In this document: piece by piece, positions 24,578-33,395 of the stretch | Position numbering within the stretch: the first letter of the stretch is position 1 | Layout of the letters: every line of letters starts with the position of its first letter | NCBI GenBank assembly: GCA_026989685.1 | Contig: JALSIV010000447.1 | Location: 1-37,223 of the forward strand | Direction of reading: 5' to 3' | From: Pirellulaceae bacterium | GTDB taxonomy: Bacteria; Planctomycetota; Planctomycetia; Pirellulales; Pirellulaceae | DNA: 37,223 nucleotides | The notes under the pieces: model-generated | What the model was told of the DNA's origin: nothing | The model's input: only the letters and a program-made list of their open reading frames with translations | The model's database searches: none | Made by a program: the position numbers and the translations under genes

Positions 24578-26029
24578 ATGAAGAAGGGATGGGGAGTGCC
24601 GTGTTTGGCCACGATGATCGTGGCGTTCACGGCTCACCTGGCGACTGCCGGGTATTTTGGGGCGGCCAGCTACCAGAACGGTTGCTGTGCCGAAAAGGCC
24701 GACTATTGCGACGCCAAACAACACTGCTATACGGTGATGAAGACGTGCCGCAAGGTCATTTACGAGAAGCGGCAGTACACCTGCTACAAGACCGTTTACG
24801 AAAAGGTTTACGAAGATCGCACGATCGATTGCGTGAAGTACGTTCCCGAGACTCGCTATCGCGAGTGCACCTATACGGTGTGCAAGCCGGTTTACGAGAC
24901 CAAGTACCGCGAGTGCACCTACACGGTGTGCAAGCCGGTGTGGGAGACGAAGACCCGCACGATTTGCTACACGGTATGCAAGCCGGTTTGGGAAACTCGC
25001 CAGAAGACGATCTGCTACACGGTGTGCAAGCCGGTGTGGGAGACGAAGACCCGCACGATTTGCTACACGGTGTGCAAGCCGGTCTGGGAAACTCGCCAGA
25101 AGACGATTTGCTACACGGTGTGCAAGCCGGTGTGGGAGACGAAGACCCGCACGATCTGCTACACGGTGTGCAAGCCGGTCTATGAGACTCGCTACCGGGA
25201 AGTCTGCTACACGGTGTGCAAGCCGGTCCATTACACGAAGACGGTCAAGGTCTGCACGGGCCGCTGGGAAACGCGCATCGAAGAGGTTCCCGGTCCGGTC
25301 GTCTGCCGACGGGTTCGCGAACCTGGCTGCTGGAAGTGGGATCCGTGCCGCTGCCGTTGCGTCTACGTACCCGGCAAATGCCGCATCGAAAAGGTGCAGT
25401 GCCCGCCGCGCAAGATCTGCAAGAAGGTCTGGATTCCCGAAGTCCAGGAAAAGACGATCAACTGCGTTCGCTACGAACGTCAGGTCGTCCGCAAGAAGGT
25501 GCCCTATCAAGTGTGCCGTTACGTGGCCGAAAAACGGACCAAGACCTGCACCTACAAGGTGTGCCGCATGGTTCCCGAGAAGCGGACCAAGGTTTGCACC
25601 TACAAGGTGTGCCGCATGGTTCCCGAGAAGCGGACCAAGGTCTGCACCTACAAGGTGTGCCGCATGGTTCCCGAGAAGCGGACCAAGGTTTGCACCTACA
25701 AGGTGTGCCGCATGGTTCCCGAGAAGCGGACCAAGACCTGCACCTACCGGGTCTGCCGTTGGGTGAAAGAGTGCCACACCAAGAAGGTGCCCTATACCGT
25801 CTGCCGCTATGTTACGGAGACGCGAGTGAAGAAGGTCCCCTACACGGTGTGCAAGCCCGTGCACTACACCAAGACGATCAAGGTGGCCAAGTGTGTACCG
25901 AAGAAGGTCGCCTACACCGTCACGCGGTGCGTCCCCAAAGTAGTGTGCGTGCAGGTTCCGGTGCAGGTCTGCTGCCCCCCGCCTTGCCGACATCACCGTC
26001 GACGAGGTTGCGGCGGGTGCGCCGGTTGA
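24578..26029 (+). CDS. Cysteine-rich YTV-repeat surface protein
   Basis: The product is 483 aa. A signal peptide (about 1-24, ending LATAG) is followed by repeats almost to the end. Block 1 has eight copies of YTVCKPV in 16-17-residue units (24865-25250), with alternating ETKTR and ETRQK endings. Block 2 has four near-identical CTYKVCRMVPEKRTK units (25544-25735), then variants and a tail rich in Cys and His. The YTV family (Pfam YTV) is planctomycete-specific, and such proteins have been found in planctomycete cell walls. The regular cysteines suggest disulfide cross-linking. AAGGAG 9 nt before ATG 24578 fixes the start, and a strong terminator follows. The open antisense frame is a by-product of the repeats. 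Confidence 0.9.
   Translation: MKKGWGVPCLATMIVAFTAHLATAGYFGAASYQNGCCAEKADYCDAKQHCYTVMKTCRKVIYEKRQYTCYKTVYEKVYEDRTIDCVKYVPETRYRECTYTVCKPVYETKYRECTYTVCKPVWETKTRTICYTVCKPVWETRQKTICYTVCKPVWETKTRTICYTVCKPVWETRQKTICYTVCKPVWETKTRTICYTVCKPVYETRYREVCYTVCKPVHYTKTVKVCTGRWETRIEEVPGPVVCRRVREPGCWKWDPCRCRCVYVPGKCRIEKVQCPPRKICKKVWIPEVQEKTINCVRYERQVVRKKVPYQVCRYVAEKRTKTCTYKVCRMVPEKRTKVCTYKVCRMVPEKRTKVCTYKVCRMVPEKRTKVCTYKVCRMVPEKRTKTCTYRVCRWVKECHTKKVPYTVCRYVTETRVKKVPYTVCKPVHYTKTIKVAKCVPKKVAYTVTRCVPKVVCVQVPVQVCCPPPCRHHRRRGCGGCAG
25544..25735 (+). repeat. Four 48-bp tandem repeats inside the YTV gene
   Basis: Consecutive 48-bp copies encode CTYKVCRMVPEKRTK plus one Thr/Val. They differ at very few bases, so they arose by recent duplication or are kept alike by gene conversion. 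The count probably varies between strains. Confidence 0.85.
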
Positions 26030-26092
26030 ACCGTCCCCGTCCGCTATCCCTGAGTCTCACGGTAGATTCGGATAGCTGGTCTGGATGAATGC

Positions 26093-26130
26093 ACGGCCAC
26101 GCAGGACCCTCCCCTGCGTGGCCGTTTTTT
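26093..26130 (+). terminator. Strong intrinsic terminator of the YTV gene
   Basis: A 13-bp perfect stem, ACGGCCACGCAGG with CCTGCGTGGCCGT around a 7-nt loop, is followed by six T. It lies about 65 nt after the stop codon. Confidence 0.92.
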
Positions 26131-26273
26131 GGTGGCACGACGGCTTGAACTGGGAAGACCTTACCGCCTCGGTGATTCTTTCCCAAGTTACCGGATGCCA
26201 TTGGCCGATCCACCTGCATGTTGGACGAGTTTGCCACGCCTTCCGCAAGACGCACCCCCAATCCGAACTCACT

Positions 26274-26540
26274 ATGCAACGTGAATCAACGATGGAGCGA
26301 ATCCGGCAGGGGATTCGCGCAACGATGGCGCAGTGGGGCGATCAATCCAGTGAGATTGAGCAAGAGACGATTCTGATCCAGGACGGCCACTATTGTGGTC
26401 GCCGCTTCCAGTCCGGCCAGTTGCAGGCGGTGTGGTTCATCGAGGAGCAGCAGGTGAAATTCTATCACCGCGACGGTTCCGTGCTGGAAGTCTATTCGGT
26501 CGACGAGATCAAGCGGTCGGGCCATCGCGAGGTGGCTTGA
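26274..26540 (+). CDS. Small hypothetical protein (about 88 aa)
   Basis: No named family is recognised. The likely protein runs MQRESTMERIRQGIRATMAQ and has strands ETILIQDGHYCGRRFQSG and AVWFIEEQQVKFYHRDGSVLEVYSVDEI. It is soluble, small and alpha+beta. Starts at 26274 or 26292 are both possible; neither has a clear ribosome site. The frame extends upstream through the YTV terminator and is not coding there. The last 32 bp overlap the 3' end of plsC on the other strand. Conserved strand pattern and codon use suggest it is real. Confidence 0.6.
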   Translation: MQRESTMERIRQGIRATMAQWGDQSSEIEQETILIQDGHYCGRRFQSGQLQAVWFIEEQQVKFYHRDGSVLEVYSVDEIKRSGHREVA

Positions 26541-27207
26541 AAGCGCGGCCCCTGGCTCCACCTCGCAAGCGCTGAGCCTCTTCCAGGCATGCTCCGATGC
26601 GCTGGGACAGCAACTCGATCGCTTCTTCATCACTGAGGGTCTGGAGTTCCTCCGGAGCGATGGGGGGGCCGATCACCGTGACCACTCGCGTCAGACGCGG
26701 CCATTTCGCGTCGCGCGGCCACGCCTGGTAAGCGCCGTCCACGCCGACCGGCAACAGGGGCACTCCACAGCGGTGGGCTACCACCAGAAAGCCCGGTTTC
26801 AGAGGCTGCATCCGGCCGTCGGCCGTCCGCGTCCCCTCGGGAAAGATCAACACCATCTCGCTCCGGCGCAGCCGGCGCATCGTCTCTTTCAGGCCTGAAA
26901 GTCCCATTCCGTCTCGCTCGATCGGGATGGCATCGAGGTAACGGATCAACCATCCGAAAAAACGGGAACGAAACAGGGAGGCTCGAGCCAGATAGTTCAG
27001 ACGTCGCCGAAAGGCGATCCCCACCGCAATGGGATCGAAGTAGCTTTGATGGTTCGAGCAGACCAGCGCCCCACCTTCGGTGGGGATGTGTTCCCGTCCG
27101 ACGGCCCGATAGCGGAAAAACAACGTCGCCAGCACCCGGCATGCGCAACGTGCCACCACGTAGAACCAACGTTGGTGCCAGGGACGACTGACCGGCGGTC
27201 CGCTCAT
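26509..27207 (-). CDS. plsC: 1-acyl-sn-glycerol-3-phosphate acyltransferase
   Basis: The product is 232 aa. It carries the four acyltransferase motifs: NHQSYFD (about residue 52), the IPIERDG region, FPEGTR (about 123) and the GVPLLPVGVDGAYQA segment. A short hydrophobic N-terminus gives membrane attachment. It transfers an acyl chain to lysophosphatidic acid to make phosphatidic acid. The start overlaps the cmk stop by ATGA, so it is translationally coupled. A cmk-plsC pair is common in bacteria. Confidence 0.93.
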   Translation of the reverse strand: MSGPPVSRPWHQRWFYVVARCACRVLATLFFRYRAVGREHIPTEGGALVCSNHQSYFDPIAVGIAFRRRLNYLARASLFRSRFFGWLIRYLDAIPIERDGMGLSGLKETMRRLRRSEMVLIFPEGTRTADGRMQPLKPGFLVVAHRCGVPLLPVGVDGAYQAWPRDAKWPRLTRVVTVIGPPIAPEELQTLSDEEAIELLSQRIGACLEEAQRLRGGARGRAFKPPRDGPTA

Positions 27208-27857
27208 CGATCACTGCCCCCCCGCACCAGCTCCACGATCGACTCCACCACTTCGGCAACCGTGCGACCGTCGGTATCGACTTCGATCGCATCCTCGGCT
27301 CGTTTCAAGGCGCCCACAGGGCGCGACGAATCGAGAGCATCGCGTCGCTGCTGCTCCTTGAGCACCTCCTCGTAGTCGGCCTGGATTCCCTGCTCTTTCC
27401 ACTGGGCGACTCGCCGGCGAGCCCGCTCTTCGGGGCTGGCCGTCAAGAAGATCTTCACATCGGCGTCGGGGAATACGACCGTGCCCTGGTCCCTTCCCTC
27501 GGTGACGATCGATCGGCCGCGAGCGAATTCCCTCTGCCAGCGCACCAGATGTTCGCGCACCGCCGGATGGGCGGCGACTTGCGACACGGCGCGAGCCACC
27601 GCCGGGTCCCGGATCTCGTCCGTTACGTCGATTCCGTCCACACGGACCCGGTCTTGATCGACGTCATAGCGCAGGTGCGAGATGAGTTGCACGAGAGCCG
27701 ACTCGTCGGCCGGGTCGATTCCCCGTTGCAGTGCGGCCCAGGTCACGGCTCGATACATGGCTCCCGTATCCAGGTATTCCATTCCCAACCGGTCGGCCAC
27801 CCGCCGTGCGATCGTACTCTTTCCTGCGCCGGCCGGGCCGTCAATCGTGACAATCAT
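27204..27857 (-). CDS. cmk: Cytidylate kinase
   Basis: The product is 217 aa. The P-loop GPAGAGKST lies at residues 6-14, followed by the CMP-binding region EYLDTGAMYRAVTW and the downstream motifs EGRDQGTVVFPDADVKIFLTAS and RRDALDSSRPVGALKRAEDAI. It phosphorylates CMP and dCMP. The common GRDIGT is here GRDQGT, a small change. ATG 27857, with AAGGA 8 nt before it, lies 17 nt inside the end of the upstream gene. The long upstream extension of the frame is the shadow of that gene. Confidence 0.95.
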   Translation of the reverse strand: MIVTIDGPAGAGKSTIARRVADRLGMEYLDTGAMYRAVTWAALQRGIDPADESALVQLISHLRYDVDQDRVRVDGIDVTDEIRDPAVARAVSQVAAHPAVREHLVRWQREFARGRSIVTEGRDQGTVVFPDADVKIFLTASPEERARRRVAQWKEQGIQADYEEVLKEQQRRDALDSSRPVGALKRAEDAIEVDTDGRTVAEVVESIVELVRGGSDR

Positions 27858-30687
27858 CACTCTGTTCCTTCGCCGGCGCTTCCCAATAGAGTTCGACCTG
27901 GGACCATTCGTGAGCGGCCAGCACCAAGTGGCAGACTCCCTTCTCCACACGGCAATCGGCCTCGACTTCGCCGCGAAAATCGACCTGCCGCGCTGCCACG
28001 ATCGACCGGAAGGCGTGAACCTGCAACTGAGCCTGGCGCCCCGCCGTCTCCAACAGGCGGAGCTGCACACCGACGCACCTGCCATCTTGCCACAACGGTT
28101 CCCAACTGGTGGCACTCACATGCTTGACGTTGAAACGAAACAACCAACCGCTGCGTTGGGAGTCTTGCGGCGCTCGCTGGCTCGGCCACACCGCAGCCGG
28201 GCAGGCCAGCCACTGAGCCTGCTGCCAAGGGTGCCGCACGTCGATGCCGATGGCCAGGCGGAATCGGCGCCGTTGCTCTCCCGGCAGACTCAACAGGGTA
28301 TCCAGCATGCGGTAGCCGCGTCGCCGATGGAACGGGAGTCCGCAGGGGAAAATCGTCGTGCGTTCCTCGACACCATTGAGTTCCAGATAGACCGGGCATT
28401 CGATGCGTTTGGCCTGCGTCGACTGGCGCACGTCGTTCACGCACCGATACAGTAGCCAACTCTCGTCGCTCCAGGCGAACCGCGCGCAGTAGTAGGATTT
28501 CCACGGGTCGCCGCTGGGAAAGTGGATCGGGTCGATGGCCACGTCCATTTCCAGCAGCCGACTACCGCGCCATACGCGATAGGTTTGCTGGAACGTGGCC
28601 AGTGCCTCCCCGAACTGATCCACCAGCCGGCCGCGCGCCGTGATTTCGCCCAGCACTCGAGTGGCGCAGGTTACTTCCAGCGTGTCGGCGACCATCACCG
28701 AGTAATCGGAGTGCGGGTTTTGCGGATCGAACCGGCGTCCGTAGCACATGGCGAGCTGCTGCGACATGCGGTTCCCTCGGCTGCCATAGGTGTGAATGGC
28801 CTGCAAGCCGCCGGTCGCGTCGTGAATCACGGCTTCGAAGAACTCGTTGCGCAATACGGTTTCTTCCGCCAACAGCGGTTCTTTCCGTTTGGCCGCCGGC
28901 ACGTCACGAATACCCCCGGCTGCCGGTATCCACACGAAGCCCATCGCCGGGACATCGACCACCACCGCCGCCTCCTCGCCGATCGGCTCGGCCGCGTACA
29001 CCGGCGCTTCGGCTTCCGGTGTACTGTTTGCTTCGGGTAGCCGTAGCGTGACTCGCCGGGCATGGGAGGTCGGATTGACTACCCAGTGTCCCTTGGCCGA
29101 CTCGGTTTCCAGAGGTTGCACCAGTTGCCGGGCTGCTCGAGTCAACCCCGAATCCAACGTCGGTTGAAGATCCTCCGGCTCGTGTTCTTCCAAGCCGCGA
29201 TCGATCCGACGGCCCCAATCCTTCCATGCCTCGCTCTCGGCGCTGCCCGGCTGCCAGGCGACGCGCATCGTCTCCAGCGCTTGCCACGCCGCCAAGTGGG
29301 CCGATTGCCGCTGGTAGTCGATGCAGCGGGACAACAGGTTCGGCCGGTGCTCGCCGACAGCTCGGCGGAGAAAGGGGGAAGGGGTAGCGTCGGTTTTCAG
29401 AGATTCCAGATGTCCCGGGTAGGCATCCTCGTCGAAGTAGTCTTCCACCGTCACGAATTTCCCGAGCGGGTGCCCGAAACGGTGAATTCGCCTCAAGTCT
29501 TCATACCAGCGACAGGTGCGTCCCGGCCAATGGGCCAGCGTCAAGGTGGCCACGTGTTCCATATCCATGGCTTCACCCAACTTCAGGGCGAAGCCCAGAA
29601 AGGTTTCGGGCCGGGATGCATCGAGGATTCCGCGAGCCACGGCGTCGATGGCCGTGCCGTCGGGAGCTTCCCAACGCACCTTGGCTTGAGAGCCGGCCGG
29701 CGTATCCCCTTCGTCGAACGTCGCGTGAAGCGCGCCGATGTAACCGAGCTTGTGCAATACCAAGGGCAGCAGCCAGGTCAAACCGAATCGGTAGCGCCCG
29801 TACACGCGGGGGACCCGGCCCAGATGTCGACGGTAGAGATCCGCACCGGCGACCAGTCCGCGGCGCAACGATTCGCACCCCAGCCATGGCCAGGGAAGCG
29901 GGGACGGGTCGCCCCCGAGGATCCCCAACTCGCCGTCTTCCCACAGCGACGCGATGCGGCGGGCATGATCGGGGGCTGTTTGAGCGAGTCCGTCCAACAG
30001 ATCGCCCGACAACAGCAAGTTTCGCGGCGGAACCGAGTCGGCCAGTTCGCGAGTCAGATCGTCTCCCAGCGTCGTGCTCGCCAGCAGCGTCAGGTCCAAC
30101 AGGAAGGCGTCGACGGCATAGTAATGGTCTCGTTCTTCCGCAAGCAGATCGAAGACGTGTTGCAGCAGTCGGTCGGTCGTTTCTTCGTCGCCCTGCATGG
30201 CGGCCTCGGCCGCTGCCACGGTCTGGCGGCCAAAATGTACTTCGTCGAGATTGCTTGTGTAACGCATCTGGCGAGTCAACAGCTCGACCTGCAGAAAGCA
30301 GTAGGCCAATGCCAGAAAATCGGCCGCTCGCTTCGCCGCGTACGGGGGAACCGTGTCCGCTCGAGCCAGAATCTGTTCGAGCATCCGGTCGCGATCCGAT
30401 TCCCCCACCACCAACAACGCCGCTTCTTGCCCGGCTCGTTCCACAAATCCTGTCGGCAGTTGTTCGCGGCTGACGCTGGGAACCACCACCAGCGCCCCGC
30501 CACAGTCGTCGGGTGGATCGTCGGCCGTCATCCACTGGGGCAGAGATCCGGTCTGAGCCAGCAGCAGCGGATGCCACAGCACGGTCCAAGCGGCCAACAG
30601 TCCCTCGGCGTCCTCCCCTTCATGATAGGTGGGGAAATCCTCTAGGCTGTGGCAGGGAAGCAGCAAGTACGACTTGTGGTACGTCAT
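27841..30687 (-). CDS. Large GH38-like (alpha-mannosidase-type) protein, planctomycete type
   Basis: The product is 948 aa with no signal peptide. The N-terminal half (about 1-420) is mixed alpha/beta and has YRFGLTWLLPLVLHKLGYIGALHATFDEGD, which resembles glycoside hydrolase families 38/57. The C-terminal half resembles the beta-sandwich of GH38 (LRNEFFEAVIHDATGGLQAI, DVAIDPIHFPSGDPWKSYYCARFAW). The zinc-binding HxHxD start of true alpha-mannosidases is not seen; instead the protein begins LLLPCHSLEDFPTYHEGEDAEG. Activity is therefore uncertain. It is the first gene of an operon with cmk and plsC, overlapping cmk by 17 bp. Confidence 0.65.
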   Translation of the reverse strand: MTYHKSYLLLPCHSLEDFPTYHEGEDAEGLLAAWTVLWHPLLLAQTGSLPQWMTADDPPDDCGGALVVVPSVSREQLPTGFVERAGQEAALLVVGESDRDRMLEQILARADTVPPYAAKRAADFLALAYCFLQVELLTRQMRYTSNLDEVHFGRQTVAAAEAAMQGDEETTDRLLQHVFDLLAEERDHYYAVDAFLLDLTLLASTTLGDDLTRELADSVPPRNLLLSGDLLDGLAQTAPDHARRIASLWEDGELGILGGDPSPLPWPWLGCESLRRGLVAGADLYRRHLGRVPRVYGRYRFGLTWLLPLVLHKLGYIGALHATFDEGDTPAGSQAKVRWEAPDGTAIDAVARGILDASRPETFLGFALKLGEAMDMEHVATLTLAHWPGRTCRWYEDLRRIHRFGHPLGKFVTVEDYFDEDAYPGHLESLKTDATPSPFLRRAVGEHRPNLLSRCIDYQRQSAHLAAWQALETMRVAWQPGSAESEAWKDWGRRIDRGLEEHEPEDLQPTLDSGLTRAARQLVQPLETESAKGHWVVNPTSHARRVTLRLPEANSTPEAEAPVYAAEPIGEEAAVVVDVPAMGFVWIPAAGGIRDVPAAKRKEPLLAEETVLRNEFFEAVIHDATGGLQAIHTYGSRGNRMSQQLAMCYGRRFDPQNPHSDYSVMVADTLEVTCATRVLGEITARGRLVDQFGEALATFQQTYRVWRGSRLLEMDVAIDPIHFPSGDPWKSYYCARFAWSDESWLLYRCVNDVRQSTQAKRIECPVYLELNGVEERTTIFPCGLPFHRRRGYRMLDTLLSLPGEQRRRFRLAIGIDVRHPWQQAQWLACPAAVWPSQRAPQDSQRSGWLFRFNVKHVSATSWEPLWQDGRCVGVQLRLLETAGRQAQLQVHAFRSIVAARQVDFRGEVEADCRVEKGVCHLVLAAHEWSQVELYWEAPAKEQSDDCHD

Positions 30688-30838
30688 GGTTTTCCAGCGT
30701 CGTCGGCGGATCGCGATTCGTCTCGACTCGCCGCCAAGTGTACTGGCCGATCCTGCCCCTTAGCCAGTGTGGTGCGTGCTCCGTCGCGGCGCGCCGGCTG
30801 CCCGCCACTTTCGGTCGCCAATACAAGGAATCTCTCGG

Positions 30839-32173
30839 ATGGCCTGTTTTTTTCACTTCCCATGGACTGGCTGCTGTGTCGTTCTCTTTTGGTATCTCTT
30901 AGCCGGCCTTGGGCTACCGGTCGCGTCGGCCGACGATTGGCCTCAGTGGCGCGGGCCGGCGCGAGACGGCGTCTGGCGGGAAAGCGGTTTGGTGACGACG
31001 TTTTCGGCCCGCGAGAGCACCCCGGAGTGGACCGCGAAGATCGGGGCCGGCTACAGCGGGCCGACGGTGTCCGACGGACGGGTCTTTGTGACCGACCGTG
31101 TCGCCGAACCCCGGCAGATCGAGCGGGTCCACTGCTTCGATGCCAAGCTGGGCAGGAAGCTGTGGACCTACCAGTACGATTGCCCGTACGTCGGCATCGG
31201 TTATACGGCGGGGCCTCGAGCCGCCGTGACGGTCGACGGCGACCGCGCCTTTGCGCTGGGAGCCATGGGACACCTCCATTGCCTGGACGTCGGCAGTGGT
31301 ACGGTATTGTGGAAGCGCGACTTGCGCAAGGAGTTCAACATCAAGATGCCGATATGGGGAATCGCGGCCGCTCCACTGGTGGTCGATGATCTGTTGATCC
31401 TGCAGATCGGCGGAACTCCCGATGCCTGTGTGGTCGCGTTGGAAAAACGGAGCGGTGAGGACGTGTGGAGGGCGCTTGGCGACCGTGCCTGCTATTCGGC
31501 ACCGATCTTGATCCGGCAGGCCGGTCGCGATGTTGTCGTCTGCTGGACGGGAGACAGCGTGGCCGGACTGGATCCTCGCAAGGGAACCGTCTATTGGAGG
31601 TTTCCCTTCCCGCCCAGTCGGATGCCGATCGGCGTCGCCACGCCCATCGTGCACGGCGATCGCCTGTTCGTCACTTCATTCTACGATGGATCACTCATGC
31701 TACGATTGCTGCCTGATCGGCTGGCCGTGGAGAAAGTGTGGCATCGAGTCGGCCCCAATGAACGAGACACCGAAGCGCTCCAATCGATCATCAGCACGCC
31801 GCTCTGGTTGGGAGACCACATCTACGGCGTCGATAGTTATGGGCAACTGCGCTGTCTGCGAGCATCCGACGGCAGCCGGGTCTGGGAGGATCAGACGGCC
31901 ACGCCCAAGGGCCGCTGGAGCACCATTCATTTCGTGCGACACGTTCCCGACGATCGGGTCTGGATGTTCAACGAACGAGGCGAGTTGATCATCGCCCGAC
32001 TCGATCCGCACGGCTTCCATGAGATCAGCCGCACCAAGATCATCGATCCGACCAAGCAACAGCTCACGCGTCGCGGCAAGGGTGTCTGTTGGGCTCATCC
32101 GGCTTTCGCCGATCGCTACGTGTACGCCCGCAGCGACGAAAAACTGATTTGCGTTTCACTGGAAAAGGATTGA
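30839..32173 (+). CDS. Secreted PQQ-like beta-propeller protein (BamB-like family)
   Basis: The product is 444 aa. A signal peptide (1-31, LLAGLGLPVASA) is followed by DDWPQWRGPARDGVW, the usual start of planctomycete PQQ-like propeller proteins. Blades carry tryptophan-docking-type repeats such as HCFDAKLGRKLWTY, HCLDVGSGTVLWKRDL, GLDPRKGTVYWRF and LRASDGSRVWED. No catalytic metal or PQQ ligands are obvious, so a binding or scaffold role outside the cytoplasm is likely. AAGGA 9-10 nt before ATG 30839 supports the start; an ATG 24 codons earlier lacks a signal-like start. Confidence 0.85.
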   Translation: MACFFHFPWTGCCVVLFWYLLAGLGLPVASADDWPQWRGPARDGVWRESGLVTTFSARESTPEWTAKIGAGYSGPTVSDGRVFVTDRVAEPRQIERVHCFDAKLGRKLWTYQYDCPYVGIGYTAGPRAAVTVDGDRAFALGAMGHLHCLDVGSGTVLWKRDLRKEFNIKMPIWGIAAAPLVVDDLLILQIGGTPDACVVALEKRSGEDVWRALGDRACYSAPILIRQAGRDVVVCWTGDSVAGLDPRKGTVYWRFPFPPSRMPIGVATPIVHGDRLFVTSFYDGSLMLRLLPDRLAVEKVWHRVGPNERDTEALQSIISTPLWLGDHIYGVDSYGQLRCLRASDGSRVWEDQTATPKGRWSTIHFVRHVPDDRVWMFNERGELIIARLDPHGFHEISRTKIIDPTKQQLTRRGKGVCWAHPAFADRYVYARSDEKLICVSLEKD

Positions 32174-32196
32174 CTCGCGTCTCTCGGTGACGGTCC

Positions 32197-32312
32197 TAAC
32201 GCGGGCTGCGGCCGCAAGGCGGGAGGCGCGAGACCGGAGGCTGAAGGGGTGGTGGTGACAACCGAAAGCCAGTGCTTGATTTTCGCACGGCGCGCGGATG
32301 TTGCGAAGCAAG
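32197..32312 (-). repeat. Dispersed intergenic repeat, copy D (after the PQQ-like gene)
   Basis: Minus-strand copy of the family: CTTGCTTCGCAACATC, CTGGCTTTCGGTTGTCACCA and the hairpin-like end GCGGCCGCAGCCCGCGTTA. Reading with the PQQ-like gene, the hairpin end starts 24 nt after its stop codon. Its other end reaches to 4 nt from the DUF368 stop codon. Confidence 0.8.
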
Positions 32313-32315
32313 ACT

Positions 32316-33356
32316 CTACTCAGCTTCGGCTTGCTCGGCACGCCGCGTCCGCTGCGCCTTGACGCGTCGTGCCAACCGGTCGGCTCCCCACACGGCCAGC
32401 GCGGCCGCCGCGCCGATCGCCACCACGCTCACAGCATCGCCGTCCCACACCGGCGGCCAGTAGCGCTCGAATTCCTTCAGTTTGAAATCGCTTTCCTGCG
32501 GCGTGAGATCTCGTTGGAAAGGCCAAATGTTGGCCAACGATCCCAACATCAGTCCGCAGAGAAATCCCATCGTGGTGGCGTGATGACGCGTCAATAGCAG
32601 TCGCAACAGCTTGCTGAAGCCGACCAGTCCGATCACGCAGCCGCTGCCGAACACGGCCACCACCAGCAACGAATCGGCAACGGCTTCGCCGTGCAACACC
32701 AGATGAGGGATCTCCGTGAGGTAGACGTAGACGCCGAGAATCAGCAACACCATCGCGCCGCTGATTCCCGGCAGAATCATGGCGCAGATCGCGATCATTC
32801 CGCTGAAGAACAAGTATCCCAGGCTCGGCTCGACGTGGCCATGACGCAACCATGTCACTGCTAGAGCGAGAATCGCGCCGAGGATTCCCAGCAGGGCGAC
32901 GCGCAGTCCGTGAGCGCCATTGCGGATGCGGATCAGTGCGGCCACCCATACGGCCGAAGCCAGAATCACGCCGAAGAAGACCGACAGCGTGTAGGGGCGC
33001 AGGGCGGGATGGGTCATCAGGTAGTGCATCCACCACGTCATCAGGGCCATCCCGCAGAGGATGCCCGGCGCCAGCGAAAGTAGGAAGGCCAGGTCGAGGT
33101 GTCCGGCAGCGTCACGCCACCGGCGTGCCTTCAGTAGCATCAGCAACCGCCGGTCGATGTGGCTGATCGCCGTGACCAGCCGTCCGTAGATGCCGACGAT
33201 CAGGGCGACCGTTCCACCGGACACGCCCGGTACGATGTCGGCCGCTCCCATCAGCACCCCCCGCCCGAAGTGCAGCAGCGCCTCGGCGGGACGCACCGGC
33301 CGAGCGACCGGTACGGCAACGGTTTCGGGGTGGCACGGTGTGGGCTGGGAGGACAT
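32316..33356 (-). CDS. DUF368 polyprenyl-phosphate transporter (PopT family)
   Basis: The product is 346 aa and an inner-membrane protein with about eight to ten hydrophobic helices. Two similar halves carry the family signature: GVLMGAADIVPGVSGGTVALI (about residue 33) and CAMILPGISGAMVLLILGVY (about 190). DUF368 proteins were shown to return undecaprenyl phosphate across the membrane for envelope synthesis. The C-terminus is charged and cytoplasmic. It lies 39 nt after the truncated sulfatase and may be co-transcribed. GGAG is 11 nt before ATG 33356. Confidence 0.9.
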   Translation of the reverse strand: MSSQPTPCHPETVAVPVARPVRPAEALLHFGRGVLMGAADIVPGVSGGTVALIVGIYGRLVTAISHIDRRLLMLLKARRWRDAAGHLDLAFLLSLAPGILCGMALMTWWMHYLMTHPALRPYTLSVFFGVILASAVWVAALIRIRNGAHGLRVALLGILGAILALAVTWLRHGHVEPSLGYLFFSGMIAICAMILPGISGAMVLLILGVYVYLTEIPHLVLHGEAVADSLLVVAVFGSGCVIGLVGFSKLLRLLLTRHHATTMGFLCGLMLGSLANIWPFQRDLTPQESDFKLKEFERYWPPVWDGDAVSVVAIGAAAALAVWGADRLARRVKAQRTRRAEQAEAE

Positions 33357-33395
33357 CGGCAGTCTTCTCCGGGAACGGGCAAGTTGGCTGAACGA

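Noticed and set aside
24865-25250. CRISPR-like regular repeats
   Set aside because: The repeats are contiguous 48-51 bp units encoding YTVCKPV in frame, without unique spacers.
24542-25996. Long open frame antisense to the YTV gene (484 aa)
   Set aside because: It mirrors the YTV repeats exactly, has no ribosome site or known domain, and its Ala/His/Leu-rich repeats are the antisense translation of the forward units.
29062-30645. Plus-strand frame of 527 aa opposite the GH38-like gene
   Set aside because: No known motif or ribosome site; shadow of the gene below.
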